From assembly GCA_024694125.1 (NCBI GenBank), contig JAILKE010000062.1, positions 1 to 54,490 on the forward strand: DNA of 54,490 nt, in the 5' to 3' direction. Every line of letters starts with the position of its first letter. Position 1 is the stretch's first letter. The notes under the pieces are model-generated. The model saw nothing but the letters and a program-made list of their open reading frames with translations, did no database searches and had not been told where the DNA came from. Below, one piece after another: positions 26,288-35,828 of this stretch. The stretch is from Bacteroidales bacterium. GTDB lineage: Bacteria; Bacteroidota; Bacteroidia; Bacteroidales; UBA3663. A program made the translations under genes and the position numbers.

Positions 26288-26319
26288 CAAAGATAGCGTT
26301 ATTTGGAATTTTTTCCAAA
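26288..26319 (-). promoter_or_regulatory. Near-leaderless promoter of the iron-sulfur gene pair
   Basis: On the minus strand TTTG (26319-26316), a 20-nt gap and TATCTTTG (26295-26288) match the consensus fully. Only four nt (CGCC) separate the box from the ATG at 26283, so the mRNA would begin at or next to the start codon. Confidence 0.7.
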
Positions 26320-26354
26320 TTTTGAGGTTTCAAACCTCCTTTTTTGTTAAATTC

Positions 26355-26386
26355 TTTGGTCAACTGCTTTGAAATGATTAACTTTG
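26355..26386 (+). promoter_or_regulatory. Promoter of the PL11 lyase gene
   Basis: TTTG at 26355-26358, a 20-nt gap and TAACTTTG at 26379-26386. It is divergent from the iron-sulfur promoter 36 nt away. The roughly 130-nt leader contains arms GCTCCG (26445-26450) and CGGAGC (26480-26485), a possible regulatory hairpin. Confidence 0.75.
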
Positions 26387-26522
26387 CGCCCAGAAGATAA
26401 ACATATAGACGACATCCTCTCTACCCAATAGTCTATAACCCATGGCTCCGTCAGAGATATCTTTAAGGTTAGTAAGAATCGGAGCATTTATCTCATAATC
26501 TTGTATCAGTTATTTTCAGTTT

Positions 26523-29500
26523 ATGAAGAAGAAATATCTTTTCACTCTGTTGATGCTGTGCGCTGGTGTTAGCGTGCAGGCACAACGACCCATGGAGGTG
26601 CTGGATCGCGGACTGGTTGCGGTTAAGGTCTCCGGTGGAGTCTATACCTCGTGGCGTATTCCGGGCGAGGAGTATTATGGTGTGTCTTACAATCTGTATC
26701 GTGATGGCACTCTGATTGCAGAGGGTCTGAATGTCTCCAATTATGTAGATTCGGAGGGTACTGCGGCCAATACCTATACCGTGGCACCAGTCACCTCGTC
26801 GGGTGTCGGTGCTCAGTGTGATGCTGTCTCCGTATGGTCGCAGCAGTACAAGCAGATTGCGTTGGGTGCAGTGATCAATCCCACTACAGGCCGTGACGTT
26901 ACCTCGGTGATGCAGATTACCGATGCCTCGGTAGCCGACCTGGATGGCGATGGCGCCTACGAGTTGATCATCGAGCGACAGAATACCGACTTCACCGTCG
27001 GCAACGATTCAGCCTATACCCGTTTCGAGGCGTACAAGATGGATGGTACCCGACTCTGGTCCGTCAATCTCGGTCCCAACATGAAGGATGGCAATGGTTC
27101 GGAGAATGCCTGCTTTGCTTTTGACTTTGACCTGGACGGCAAGGCAGAGGTAGTCTTCCGTGGCGCAGACGGCACCATCCTGCCCGATGGCACGGTGCTG
27201 GGCGATGCTACGGTCAACTACCGTACGGACTATACCGGTTCGCAGGCCTACATGGAGTACGGTGATGAGTTCCTCGTACTGCTGGACGGCGTTACGGGCA
27301 ATACACTTGACTACGAGATCTTTGACTCCGAGTGCGGCAGTTACAATACTTCGACCACCAACTCGGGCAATCCAGCCTCGGGCGTATATGAGCCAGGTAC
27401 ATCGGCTCCGGGCAACAACCTGGCGCGCCGTTCCTACTCGTTCTGGTATGGTGGCAACAGCAAGAGCGACGGTGGCCACCGTGCGACCAAGTTCCATTGG
27501 GGTGCCCCCTATCTGGATGGCGTACACCCATCCATCTACCTGGGCCGTGGCTGCTACACCAATTTCCATGCAGCTACTTGGGATGTGGTCAACAAGAAAC
27601 TGAAGTTGCGTTGGGCTTGTGCCGTAGATGATGCCACGAGCGAGTTCTACGGTCAGGGCTACCACAACTTCTCCATCGTCGATTTCGATGGTGATGGCCG
27701 CGACGAGATCTGCCACGGCAACATGACTGTCGATGAGTATGGCAAGTTCCATTCCAGCACCGGTCTGGGTCACGGCGATGCCCAGCACTATGGCGACCTG
27801 GATCCCTACCGCGACGGTGTGGAGGGATTCCGTTGTCTGGAGGACAATCCAGGTTGCGTCTATGTCGATGCCAATACCAACGAGATACTCTTCCGCTGGA
27901 CGCGCGGCACCGACTGCGGCCGTTGTCTGGCAGGCAACTTCACCAACGACTTCCCAGGCGCACAGCTCTGGACCGTCGATGGCAACCTGTGGAGTGCCAC
28001 CACCTCGCGTGCAGCCGAGGACGTCGTTGCCACCTCGGCACCTGGTCTGTGCATGAACTACCGCATTTACTGGGACGGCGACGAACTCGACGAGTGCTTC
28101 GACGGCGTATCGACCTCCAATTATCAGGTATATGATGCCAAGATTACCAAGTACGGCGGTACCCAGTTGCTCGCCACTTCCGGTTGTCTCTGCATCAATT
28201 CGACCAAGGCTAACCCCTGTATCCAGGCCGACATCCTGGGCGACTGGCGCGAGGAGTTTATTGTACCTACTACCGACAATAAGTCAGTGCGGCTCTACAC
28301 TACAGTGATACCTACCACACTGCGCAACTATACACTGATGCACGATCCACAGTACCGTCAGGCTGTCTATTGGCAGGCATCGGGCTACAACCAGCCTCCT
28401 CACGTCAGCTACTTCTGGGGTTCGCGCGAGGGCTTCATGCTGCCTCCTCCGCCAGTAGTGACCAATGGCAAGACCCTGATCACCACTTCGCTCACCTCCG
28501 CTCAGGATGGTCAGTTCGTGTTGGCAGGTCAGACCTCCGCCACCACGGTGACCGTATCGGGCACAGTGGCTCCATCCTACCTGCAGGTCAATTCGCCTGC
28601 CGACTACACCCTGCAGGGTGGCACGCTGTCGGGCAGCACTACGTTGCTCAAGCAGGGCCAGGGTGCCCTGACACTGACTGGCGGCGCCTATCAGCACACC
28701 GGTGCGACCGAGGTATGGTATGGCCAACTGAACATCGAGGCTGACTACACCACTTCGCCCATCGCGATGAAACGATTCTCAAGTCTGCAGAGCAGCCATG
28801 CCCTGGGTCATGTCGAGATGGAGTATGGTGCACAGCTCTACCCGGCTTCCGCCGCTGCGGTCGGCACCCTCTCGGCAGCCTATCTGGAGATGGATGGCGG
28901 CGCCATTGTCAACTTCGACATGTCGGCCGATGGAACATCGTACGATGTACTGACGGTCGGTACCCTGGTCCTCGGTGCAGCCAACTGCATCGGCGCTACA
29001 CCGGTCTTCTGCATCAATCGTCTGTCCGATGACAATATCGTTGCTGGCGAATATACCCTGGTACATGTCAACAATGTCCTGGACGGCGACGTATCGGCCA
29101 TCACCATCGATGGTCTGCAGGGTCAGTCATTCTCGGTCAAGCAGTCCGGTTCGGACATCGTCCTCGTGGTCAATGCCATGCGCGCACCAGCCCAGATTAC
29201 CTATAGCGGTACGGGCGACTGGGATTTGAACCAGACTGAGTCCTTCCTGCTCAATGGCGAGGCAGTGTCGTTCGTGTCGGGCGATACCGTGACCATCGAT
29301 GCCTCTACATCGGCGCTCTCTATCAATGTGGCTGAGGATGTCGAGCCAGCACAGCTCATCATCACCGGCAGCAAGAAAGTGACCCTGACCGGTTCGGGCC
29401 GTGTGGGCGGCGCCTGCCAGTTCATCAAGCGCGGCACGGGTGACCTGAACATACAGAATGTCAACAACTTCACCGGCGGCGCCCGCATCGAGGAGGGCCG

Positions 29501-31058
29501 CGTGCTCGTTTCGACCATGGCATCGGCTCAGGCCGACGGTCCGCTTGGAGCCTTCGATGGTACCGAGTGCAAGATCTACATCGGTTCGGGTGCTACGCTC
29601 TATGCCTCGGCTGCCTTGACCAATGGTTGCGCCATCGAGGTGGGCGACTCAGCCTGTCTGTATTGTGCATCGACCTGGTTGCAAACCGGTCCGCTGGAGG
29701 GCAACCACCTGGTCAAGCAGGGTGCTGGCAACATGAGTTTCGAGACCGCTCCATCCATGAAGGTGATTGAGATCCAGGCAGGTACCTACACCACCATGGC
29801 TACAACGGTCAACTGCCTGGGTGACACAGTCATCCTGCGTGGCGGTACGCTGAAGTTCGATGACAGTTCCTACACCTACGGCAACCAGAGTACCCCATGG
29901 GTAGTGCCTGCCGACGGTTCGGCTTCGGTCTATCTCGATACCCGTTGCGTCCATGCCAACAAGCTGTTCGGCTCGGGCACGGTTACTGTCTATTTCCCGA
30001 GCAATACCAGTTGCCCGCGCACCTATCTGACAGGTGACTGGAGCGCCTTCGAGGGTCAGGTCAACTTCATCTGCCTCAGCACCAGCCGTCCTGTCATCAT
30101 CGACAATACCTACGGTATGCCTAAGGCGGCCATTCAGGTGGGAACGGCAGGTCATTCCATCCAGATAGGTGGCGATGCACAGAGTAATTCGGGCAAGGCT
30201 TCGGGTACCTACGTAGTGGGTGCGCTCGGCACGTGGAATTCTGATCATACCCAGGCCTCGAATTTTAAGGGCACCATTAATGCAGGTTACTCCTCTTCGA
30301 GTGCTTTCCAGATAGGTGGAACTGATGCAGACATCATCTTTGCTGGTATCAGTAACTCTAAGTTGGTCAAGAAGGGTTCCGGAATGCTTACAATGACGGC
30401 TAACACGGGTTCCGGTGACATTGACATTCAAGAGGGATCCCTGCGTGTCAATGGCGGTAAATATACTTCTTATAATAGCTACACCACAGCAACTGGCACT
30501 GGTACGCTCTCCCTACAGTCTGGAACTACTATGATGGCTACAGGCTGCATAGGCAATTCGGGTGTGTATATCTATTCTGGAGCCGTCTTCCAGCCAGGTT
30601 ATTACTATACTGGAACTCTTGGCATGGGTGGCGTCCCTATTATGTATGAGGGTTCTGTCATTGAGTATAGATTGTCCAAGAACAATACATGTAACACGTT
30701 CTCCGGAGGAAGTAATTTCTCTAATGAGGCGACGATACGTGTAGTCAAGCAAAGCAGTTATGTGCCTGCTGCAGGTGACCGTTTCTCTCTCTGGAATACT
30801 CGTGCCTATGCTTCGACCAATGCTCCTAAGCTGGAGATTTTCGACCTGCCCGACTCGCTCATGTGGGATACGGACAGCCTCAATACGAAACTCGGTGTGC
30901 TCAAGGTGGTCGCCAACCCGAATTATTCGGGCTTGGAGTCTATCCAGTTGCCTCAGGAACAGCCTGGCATCTACTACAATGTGCTGGGTCAACCGGTCGG
31001 CACTCCTAAACGCGGCGAGATTTATATCTACGAAGGCCGTAAGGTTGTTTGGCGCTAA
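26523..31058 (+). CDS. PL11-type rhamnogalacturonan lyase fused to autotransporter-like beta-strand repeats
   Basis: A 1511-residue secreted protein; the signal peptide ends AGVSVQAQ. Residues about 20-650 match rhamnogalacturonan lyases of the YesW/YesX (PL11) kind: RPMEVLDRGLVAVKVSGGVY, repeated calcium-type DxDxDG loops (ADLDGDGAYELI, FDFDLDGKAEVVF, VDFDGDGRDEI), ADILGDWREEFI and NQPPHVSYFWGSREG. It should cleave the rhamnogalacturonan I backbone of pectin by beta-elimination. Residues about 660-1440 are beta-strand repeats such as LLKQGQGALTLTGG, LVKQGAGNMSFE and LVKKGSGMLTMTA, like the passenger repeats of autotransporters. The last about 27 residues (YYNVLGQPVG...GEIYIYEGRKVVWR) resemble a sorting tail. 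The usual PL11 length is about 600, so the C-terminal half is an addition, perhaps for surface display. Confidence 0.88.
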   Translation: MKKKYLFTLLMLCAGVSVQAQRPMEVLDRGLVAVKVSGGVYTSWRIPGEEYYGVSYNLYRDGTLIAEGLNVSNYVDSEGTAANTYTVAPVTSSGVGAQCDAVSVWSQQYKQIALGAVINPTTGRDVTSVMQITDASVADLDGDGAYELIIERQNTDFTVGNDSAYTRFEAYKMDGTRLWSVNLGPNMKDGNGSENACFAFDFDLDGKAEVVFRGADGTILPDGTVLGDATVNYRTDYTGSQAYMEYGDEFLVLLDGVTGNTLDYEIFDSECGSYNTSTTNSGNPASGVYEPGTSAPGNNLARRSYSFWYGGNSKSDGGHRATKFHWGAPYLDGVHPSIYLGRGCYTNFHAATWDVVNKKLKLRWACAVDDATSEFYGQGYHNFSIVDFDGDGRDEICHGNMTVDEYGKFHSSTGLGHGDAQHYGDLDPYRDGVEGFRCLEDNPGCVYVDANTNEILFRWTRGTDCGRCLAGNFTNDFPGAQLWTVDGNLWSATTSRAAEDVVATSAPGLCMNYRIYWDGDELDECFDGVSTSNYQVYDAKITKYGGTQLLATSGCLCINSTKANPCIQADILGDWREEFIVPTTDNKSVRLYTTVIPTTLRNYTLMHDPQYRQAVYWQASGYNQPPHVSYFWGSREGFMLPPPPVVTNGKTLITTSLTSAQDGQFVLAGQTSATTVTVSGTVAPSYLQVNSPADYTLQGGTLSGSTTLLKQGQGALTLTGGAYQHTGATEVWYGQLNIEADYTTSPIAMKRFSSLQSSHALGHVEMEYGAQLYPASAAAVGTLSAAYLEMDGGAIVNFDMSADGTSYDVLTVGTLVLGAANCIGATPVFCINRLSDDNIVAGEYTLVHVNNVLDGDVSAITIDGLQGQSFSVKQSGSDIVLVVNAMRAPAQITYSGTGDWDLNQTESFLLNGEAVSFVSGDTVTIDASTSALSINVAEDVEPAQLIITGSKKVTLTGSGRVGGACQFIKRGTGDLNIQNVNNFTGGARIEEGRVLVSTMASAQADGPLGAFDGTECKIYIGSGATLYASAALTNGCAIEVGDSACLYCASTWLQTGPLEGNHLVKQGAGNMSFETAPSMKVIEIQAGTYTTMATTVNCLGDTVILRGGTLKFDDSSYTYGNQSTPWVVPADGSASVYLDTRCVHANKLFGSGTVTVYFPSNTSCPRTYLTGDWSAFEGQVNFICLSTSRPVIIDNTYGMPKAAIQVGTAGHSIQIGGDAQSNSGKASGTYVVGALGTWNSDHTQASNFKGTINAGYSSSSAFQIGGTDADIIFAGISNSKLVKKGSGMLTMTANTGSGDIDIQEGSLRVNGGKYTSYNSYTTATGTGTLSLQSGTTMMATGCIGNSGVYIYSGAVFQPGYYYTGTLGMGGVPIMYEGSVIEYRLSKNNTCNTFSGGSNFSNEATIRVVKQSSYVPAAGDRFSLWNTRAYASTNAPKLEIFDLPDSLMWDTDSLNTKLGVLKVVANPNYSGLESIQLPQEQPGIYYNVLGQPVGTPKRGEIYIYEGRKVVWR

Positions 31059-31083
31059 TCGCCATCCATTAATTTTGTGATAT

Positions 31084-31126
31084 AAGGCAGGTCCTCCCCG
31101 AAATGGGTTGACCTGCCTTTAATTTT
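31084..31126 (+). terminator. Terminator after the PL11 lyase gene
   Basis: The arms AAGGCAGGTC (31084-31093) and GACCTGCCTT (31110-31119) form a ten-pair stem, followed by TTAATTTT. Confidence 0.8.
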
Positions 31127-31148
31127 GACCAATTTCTCGATTTTTTTA

Positions 31149-31294
31149 CTCCATTAATTGTCATTAATAGACATCGATTCAGTCGGTTGAGATTTATATT
31201 CTCCATTAATTTTCATTAATAGACATTAATTCAGTCAGTTGGGATTTGTATTTTCTCCATTAATTTTCATTAATAAACATTAATTCAGTCAGTT
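31149..31294. repeat. Three-copy AT-rich direct repeat, period 52-54
   Basis: Copies start at 31149, 31201 and 31255, each opening with CTCCATTAATT and CATTAATA and closing with ATTCAGTC. The last copy is cut short at about 40 nt. It lies between the lyase terminator and the convergent minus-strand gene. No coding frame or promoter is seen. Confidence 0.85.
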
Positions 31295-31329
31295 TACACT
31301 ATCCTGTTTTTACGATGTGTCGTGCAAAG

Positions 31330-31372
31330 TGCGATTGGTGTGCGATTGGAATGCGATTGGTGAGCGATCGGT
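31330..31372. repeat. Four-copy 11-bp tandem repeat
   Basis: The 9-mer TGCGATTGG recurs at about 11-nt spacing three times from 31330, followed by a diverged copy AGCGATCGG. The remaining sequence to 31600 is unremarkable; the open frame on the minus strand there (31310-31564) shows no family features. Confidence 0.75.
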
Positions 31373-31602
31373 TATCCTAATGGATCGGACAATAACCGAA
31401 ATGCAATCGGAATACAACTGAAGGCGGATGAGTACGTCTTCGAAGGGGGATAGAGAATAGACTGAAGGGTGGGGTGAACCGAGCTGATGTGGATAGCAGC
31501 CGAATAGGAAGGAGATAGAAAAAACATTGAGATTCCCGCCAGTATTAGCAAACGTCCCTTTCACTCCCTTTTTACTCCACTTTTCACTACCTTTCCGAAA
31601 AT

Positions 31603-31634
31603 AAAAAAAACTGGGGATGTGATGTCCCCAGTTT
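31603..31634 (-). terminator. Terminator of the minus-strand outer-membrane protein gene
   Basis: Read on the minus strand, AAACTGGGGA pairs with TCCCCAGTTT around a short loop and runs into eight T. It lies 45 nt beyond the stop of the gene at 31679-32281. Confidence 0.85.
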
Positions 31635-31678
31635 GAAATTGAATGTTTTGAAGTTGTAGCCTTACCACCCCTGTATCG

Positions 31679-32281
31679 TTAAAACTTGACTACGAAGCCG
31701 CAATTGATTTGAGTGGAGTTGAAATTAAGTGGTGAACTTGAAACACTTGGAGTGCTGCCGTGTTGTAATGCGTTATTGCCGTATTTGTTGGTACCACAGG
31801 ACAGACTCAAAGCAAATGAATCGGAGACATTGTAGTCCAATCCGACTTCCAGGCCGGCAACGACTGTCGGGGACTGAGTGCGGAATCTGTTCCCATGGTA
31901 TTGGTGGCGGCTCTGCATGTATGCCGGACCACATTCGATGACGCCCCAGGCATCAAACTTGGTATTCAATGAAGCCTTCCATCCTGAACGGAACGTCAGT
32001 GAATAAATGTCAGCGCTGACATCGTCCACACCGATATTGTCGAATGACGAGCGTAGATAATTCACGCCGAATCCGATAAACCAGTTTCTGTTCTTGGTAA
32101 CGAAGAAGTCGTCGCTTAACTTGAAGTTCATGCCTTTGTCTGTTCCGCCCTTGGAATTGCCATCAATACTTGGAGCCGAGTATCCTACTTGCAGTCGTAT
32201 TTGGTTGGATGATTCGGTCTGTTCCTGCGCAAATGCGTTGATGCTGAGGAACGCTGCTAAGATTAGTAGAAATTTTTTCAT
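31679..32281 (-). CDS. Small outer-membrane beta-barrel protein
   Basis: A 200-residue protein with a signal peptide ending SINAFAQ, then alternating strands typical of an eight-stranded barrel (NQIRLQVGYSAPSI, NWFIGFGVNYLRSSF, IYSLTFRSGWKASL, TVVAGLEVGLDYNV, FALSLSCGTNKYG) and a terminal phenylalanine in INCGFVVKF, the usual outer-membrane insertion signal. The family is the broad porin/OmpA-N-type group of Bacteroidetes barrels, with no assignable substrate. It stands alone, with its own promoter about 125 nt upstream and its own terminator. Confidence 0.82.
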   Translation of the reverse strand: MKKFLLILAAFLSINAFAQEQTESSNQIRLQVGYSAPSIDGNSKGGTDKGMNFKLSDDFFVTKNRNWFIGFGVNYLRSSFDNIGVDDVSADIYSLTFRSGWKASLNTKFDAWGVIECGPAYMQSRHQYHGNRFRTQSPTVVAGLEVGLDYNVSDSFALSLSCGTNKYGNNALQHGSTPSVSSSPLNFNSTQINCGFVVKF

Positions 32282-32407
32282 AGTTTTTTGAATGTTTATG
32301 TTTTTGCCTACTCTGTACTTTTCGGCTGCCGTTTGCTATCGTAGCATATTTGGGTTCATCGGGTGGTACAGTATGTGTTTTGGGTCAAAAATGCTTCGTT
32401 AGCGCTG

Positions 32408-32438
32408 CAAAGATATGAATATTATTTTGTTCTGCAAA
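32408..32438 (-). promoter_or_regulatory. Promoter of the small outer-membrane protein gene
   Basis: On the minus strand TTTG (32438-32435), a 19-nt gap and TATCTTTG (32415-32408). The leader is roughly 120 nt long. Confidence 0.65.
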
Positions 32439-33018
32439 TTGGTCTGTAGCCCTTGAATGTTCCACGTCTCTGCGGCGTTAGTGACTCAATATCGAGAATG
32501 TGATTGCTTAAAGTACTGCAATACAATGAGATTGAGTCCGCTTGTCTCGTAGTGGCCCAATCCCCTGCCAATAATACTCCTGTGGAACAAATTAAACATC
32601 TTTAGTAGTTTTTAGTTTTTTTCAACTGTTAGTACCTTCGGAAAACAACATTTGTCTCTCTCTTCCAGCCACGGGATTTGCTTGTTTGTCGCCTATTTAC
32701 CTCTCATGACCTGCTGTTTGAACAGGTGTAAATCAAAGGGTTCATCCCTGCCAGTCATATAGAGGCATGGAGATTGTGCTGAGGTAAGTAAATAGATGTT
32801 TGTACTACAATAATAAGATGAAAATATGGGAAAATTTGGTTTTTACAAGTAAAAATATGGTTAAAATTGAATTTTTTGAACATAAATGAGACATAATTGA
32901 AAAAAAATTATCATATTTGCACGGATAAATAGAGACAATTATACATTTTGTCATTTCCTTAAAGGGGCATGAAAAGAATAAATCACTATCATATCAACCT
33001 ATTAAAAACACTTTAATC
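32439..33018 (+). other. 580-nt intergenic region before a secreted-protein gene
   Basis: No gene is supported here. The last 200 nt are very AT-rich. A partial promoter box, CATATTTG, lies at about 32914-32921 without a good upstream TTTG, about 100 nt before the ATG at 33019. A small inverted repeat CCTGCTGTTTGAACAGG is near 32710. Nothing else is recognisable. Confidence 0.4.
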
Positions 33019-35544
33019 ATGAAAAAAATCTACTCAATGTTCGCAGTAGCTTTAGCTTCCGTGTCTATGGCAATGGGACAGAAAGTGGTGACCGAACCGC
33101 TTGACATAGTCTATCCATGGCAATTGTCGGATGAATTCAACAAGGGAGGCATCAACTTCATCGGTTGTACAGCTACTATTAAGTACTTTGCGCTCAACAT
33201 CGCAGGCCTTCCTAAGGCATTCTCCAGAGATGCTAATTGGCATCCAGTCATTCTGACCAATGGCGCTGCTGTTAAGTTCAAGGATGAGCCGAACTATATC
33301 TATCCAACGGCTGAGAATTTCGAGGAGACAGACAATCTTGACGATGAGATAGATTTCTCATGGGATGCCTGCGCCCAGTATAGCGTATCTTCGCAAGTGA
33401 TTGAGAATGACTGGGTCATCGAGGGTGAAGGCAACGCCATTTACCTCGACTCATACTGCCACTTCGGCGGTACCATCACTGGTAAGGGTGACTTGACCAT
33501 CTATGTTACCAATAAATCTCAGCTTGACTTCGCTTGTGGTAATGTCAACAACACTGTCGATTCAGCCTTCGTCGGTACTATCTATATCAAGTCCCTCGAT
33601 GGTTATACTTGCGATACGATTAATGTGGGCACCAACTTCAAGGTTGGTCAGTTGCATGTCGGTCCAATGGCTACCAAGACATACGCTGGTTCTTGCTCTA
33701 AGTTTGATATCACATCGTTCGACGGCGCTGTAGTATGGAACCAGGTAGGTGCCAACAGTCTGATTTATCCTCCTATCGTTGGTAAGGGTGTCATCCAGAC
33801 CTCTAACTATCCATACTTCCCAGGCTTCACAAATGCAGAAGGCAATGAGGAACTCCATGTCTATGATGCTGAGATCCACTTGGGAGGCAGCGATTCTCAC
33901 GATTTCGAGGTTTATGGCAATTCGCAGGCTTTCAATCAGCCAATCAAGGGTGTCCAGAAGCATTTCTATGTTCGTTCAGGTGCTCAGATTTACTTCAACT
34001 CAGCCGAGCCAAGCATGTCTGAGTTCGTTGATGCCTTCTCACAGCGTGGTACCGGTATAACTGGTGGTACTGGTTATGCTGATATCTCGTACTATCCAAA
34101 CGGCGGTCGTGTGAATACCCTCTCTCCAGGTTATCCTTATACCGAGGTAGGTCAGATGACATGGCGTTACATCCAGATGTACAGTGGTAACGTTGTCCGT
34201 TTCGACTTCGACAACGAGGGCCACGCTGACGTCATTAACGTAGCTGACAAGTATGTGATGTACTCAGGCCAGAACGAAGTTTCACTCGGTCTGCCAGACA
34301 ACTTCCAGCCTAAGGCCGGTAAGTACAAGGTCATCAACGGTACTGTCGATGCAGGTATGGCCACATACGTCGATACCGTAGGTTATGAGGTTTGGGACAA
34401 CAACGGTCCTGCCTATGTGATCCGTTCAGTCAAGGGTGGTGAGGTCATCGCTCTCGCCGACGGTTCGAACGATGCATACGTAGCTCAGCCTGGTGACTCA
34501 ATCGGCAAGGCCAACTTCGGACAGCTGGAGGGTACCTATGGTGCTACCATCATGGATGGCAACCGTCCTCACTATACTATCTTGGAGTGGGGTCCAGGTT
34601 CATACTCTAACAATGAGCCTACTGACGGTGAGTACAAGAATACCGAGTCTCCAACACTCTATACTGCCAACGAGAACCAGATCGGTACTGCATTCTCCGA
34701 TCCAGACTCAACCAAGTGGAGCGCCGTATGGCAGCAGTTCGTTGACGAGCATCCAGTATCGGACGCTTGGGAGGCTGTCACTGTCGATGATCCTTCGGTC
34801 ATCCCAGGTACTGTCACCGACTCTATCTTCCTGACCTACTCACACTATCGTTCTAACGACGTCGATGGAGGTGTAGCCGGTGATCACGCATGGAGCTATA
34901 AGAATGGCTCAGGTTCTCTTTGCGCTGACAAGGGTTATCCATACGCCAGCCCAATCACCTATGCATACTACTATTACTTCAACAACTCCGTCCGTGTTCA
35001 GACCGGTCGTAGCAGTGTATATACCAATGGCGCTGATACCACAGCCACCGTTACCTTCGCACAGCAGACCTATCCTATCGCTCTGACTCAGAACTCTGAT
35101 TCTGTCATGAAGGTAACTGTTTCTACTGTCGATACCATTCCTAACGATACCACTTGGACCTTCAAGACCGATACCATTGCTATGCGTTGGTACACCGCAT
35201 GGTCAACCAAGGTGGCACAGGGTACCGAGGGCGATTCAGTTCAGTATCGTTTCAACTTCAAGAACTTCATCACCGACGGTATCATCGCTATCGAGACCCA
35301 GGTAACCAAGGCCGACGGCGTTGTTGAGCAGAACTTGCCAGCTGAGGAGGACAGTGAGGAAATCGTCAACGAGGGTGACCTGACTGGTATCGGTACCATG
35401 CTCAAGGAGACTCACGCTGTCAAGGAGCGCGACATCTTCAACGTAGCTGGTCTGCGCGTCAACAGTGCCGACAAGGGCTTGCACATCGTACGTACAGTCT
35501 ATAGTGACGGAACCATCGAGACCAAGCGTGTGATGATGCGCTAA
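33019..35544 (+). CDS. Secreted protein of unknown function with autotransporter-like beta-helix region, 841 aa
   Basis: The signal peptide ends SMAMGQ. I do not recognise a catalytic domain. Residues about 120-450 are glycine- and beta-rich (NDWVIEGEGNAIYLDSYCHF, ITGKGDLTIYVTNKSQL, VVGKGVIQTS-like turns). The stretch GNVVRFDFDNEGHADVINV corresponds in form to AIVNFDMSADGTSYDVLTV in the PL11 lyase, so the two probably share a passenger-type module. A Thr/Ser/Asp-rich region lies at about 560-790. The last about 35 residues (IFNVAGLRVNSADKGLHIV...KRVMMR) look like a type IX-style sorting tail. It is probably cell-surface or secreted; its role is unknown. It has its own upstream region and terminator. 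Confidence 0.75.
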   Translation: MKKIYSMFAVALASVSMAMGQKVVTEPLDIVYPWQLSDEFNKGGINFIGCTATIKYFALNIAGLPKAFSRDANWHPVILTNGAAVKFKDEPNYIYPTAENFEETDNLDDEIDFSWDACAQYSVSSQVIENDWVIEGEGNAIYLDSYCHFGGTITGKGDLTIYVTNKSQLDFACGNVNNTVDSAFVGTIYIKSLDGYTCDTINVGTNFKVGQLHVGPMATKTYAGSCSKFDITSFDGAVVWNQVGANSLIYPPIVGKGVIQTSNYPYFPGFTNAEGNEELHVYDAEIHLGGSDSHDFEVYGNSQAFNQPIKGVQKHFYVRSGAQIYFNSAEPSMSEFVDAFSQRGTGITGGTGYADISYYPNGGRVNTLSPGYPYTEVGQMTWRYIQMYSGNVVRFDFDNEGHADVINVADKYVMYSGQNEVSLGLPDNFQPKAGKYKVINGTVDAGMATYVDTVGYEVWDNNGPAYVIRSVKGGEVIALADGSNDAYVAQPGDSIGKANFGQLEGTYGATIMDGNRPHYTILEWGPGSYSNNEPTDGEYKNTESPTLYTANENQIGTAFSDPDSTKWSAVWQQFVDEHPVSDAWEAVTVDDPSVIPGTVTDSIFLTYSHYRSNDVDGGVAGDHAWSYKNGSGSLCADKGYPYASPITYAYYYYFNNSVRVQTGRSSVYTNGADTTATVTFAQQTYPIALTQNSDSVMKVTVSTVDTIPNDTTWTFKTDTIAMRWYTAWSTKVAQGTEGDSVQYRFNFKNFITDGIIAIETQVTKADGVVEQNLPAEEDSEEIVNEGDLTGIGTMLKETHAVKERDIFNVAGLRVNSADKGLHIVRTVYSDGTIETKRVMMR

Positions 35545-35559
35545 TTCATTGAACCTTAA

Positions 35560-35615
35560 TATGCTCCAACTTCCCGGGCTACAGTGCTTCGGGAAGTTGG
35601 AATATGTTCGTTTTT
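35560..35615 (+). terminator. Terminator after the 841-residue secreted protein gene
   Basis: The 12-pair perfect stem TCCAACTTCCCG (35565-35576) and CGGGAAGTTGGA (35590-35601) can be extended by CATAT/ATATG-type pairs. A run of five T follows about nine nt after the stem. Confidence 0.75.
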
Positions 35616-35828
35616 AGTGCCGAATACGTATTGATATCGGACAGATGAGAATAAGAGATATATTGTATTACAGCGCCTGACGCTATATATTACAACTGGC
35701 CCTTTTTACCGATATACCATGGGGAGTATTACCTCATTAATATATAGAAGGCTGTATTGATACGTAATCGTTTAGAGAAACACAAAAACACAATTTTATC
35801 TAATTATATTAACTTAATTAAATCAATC

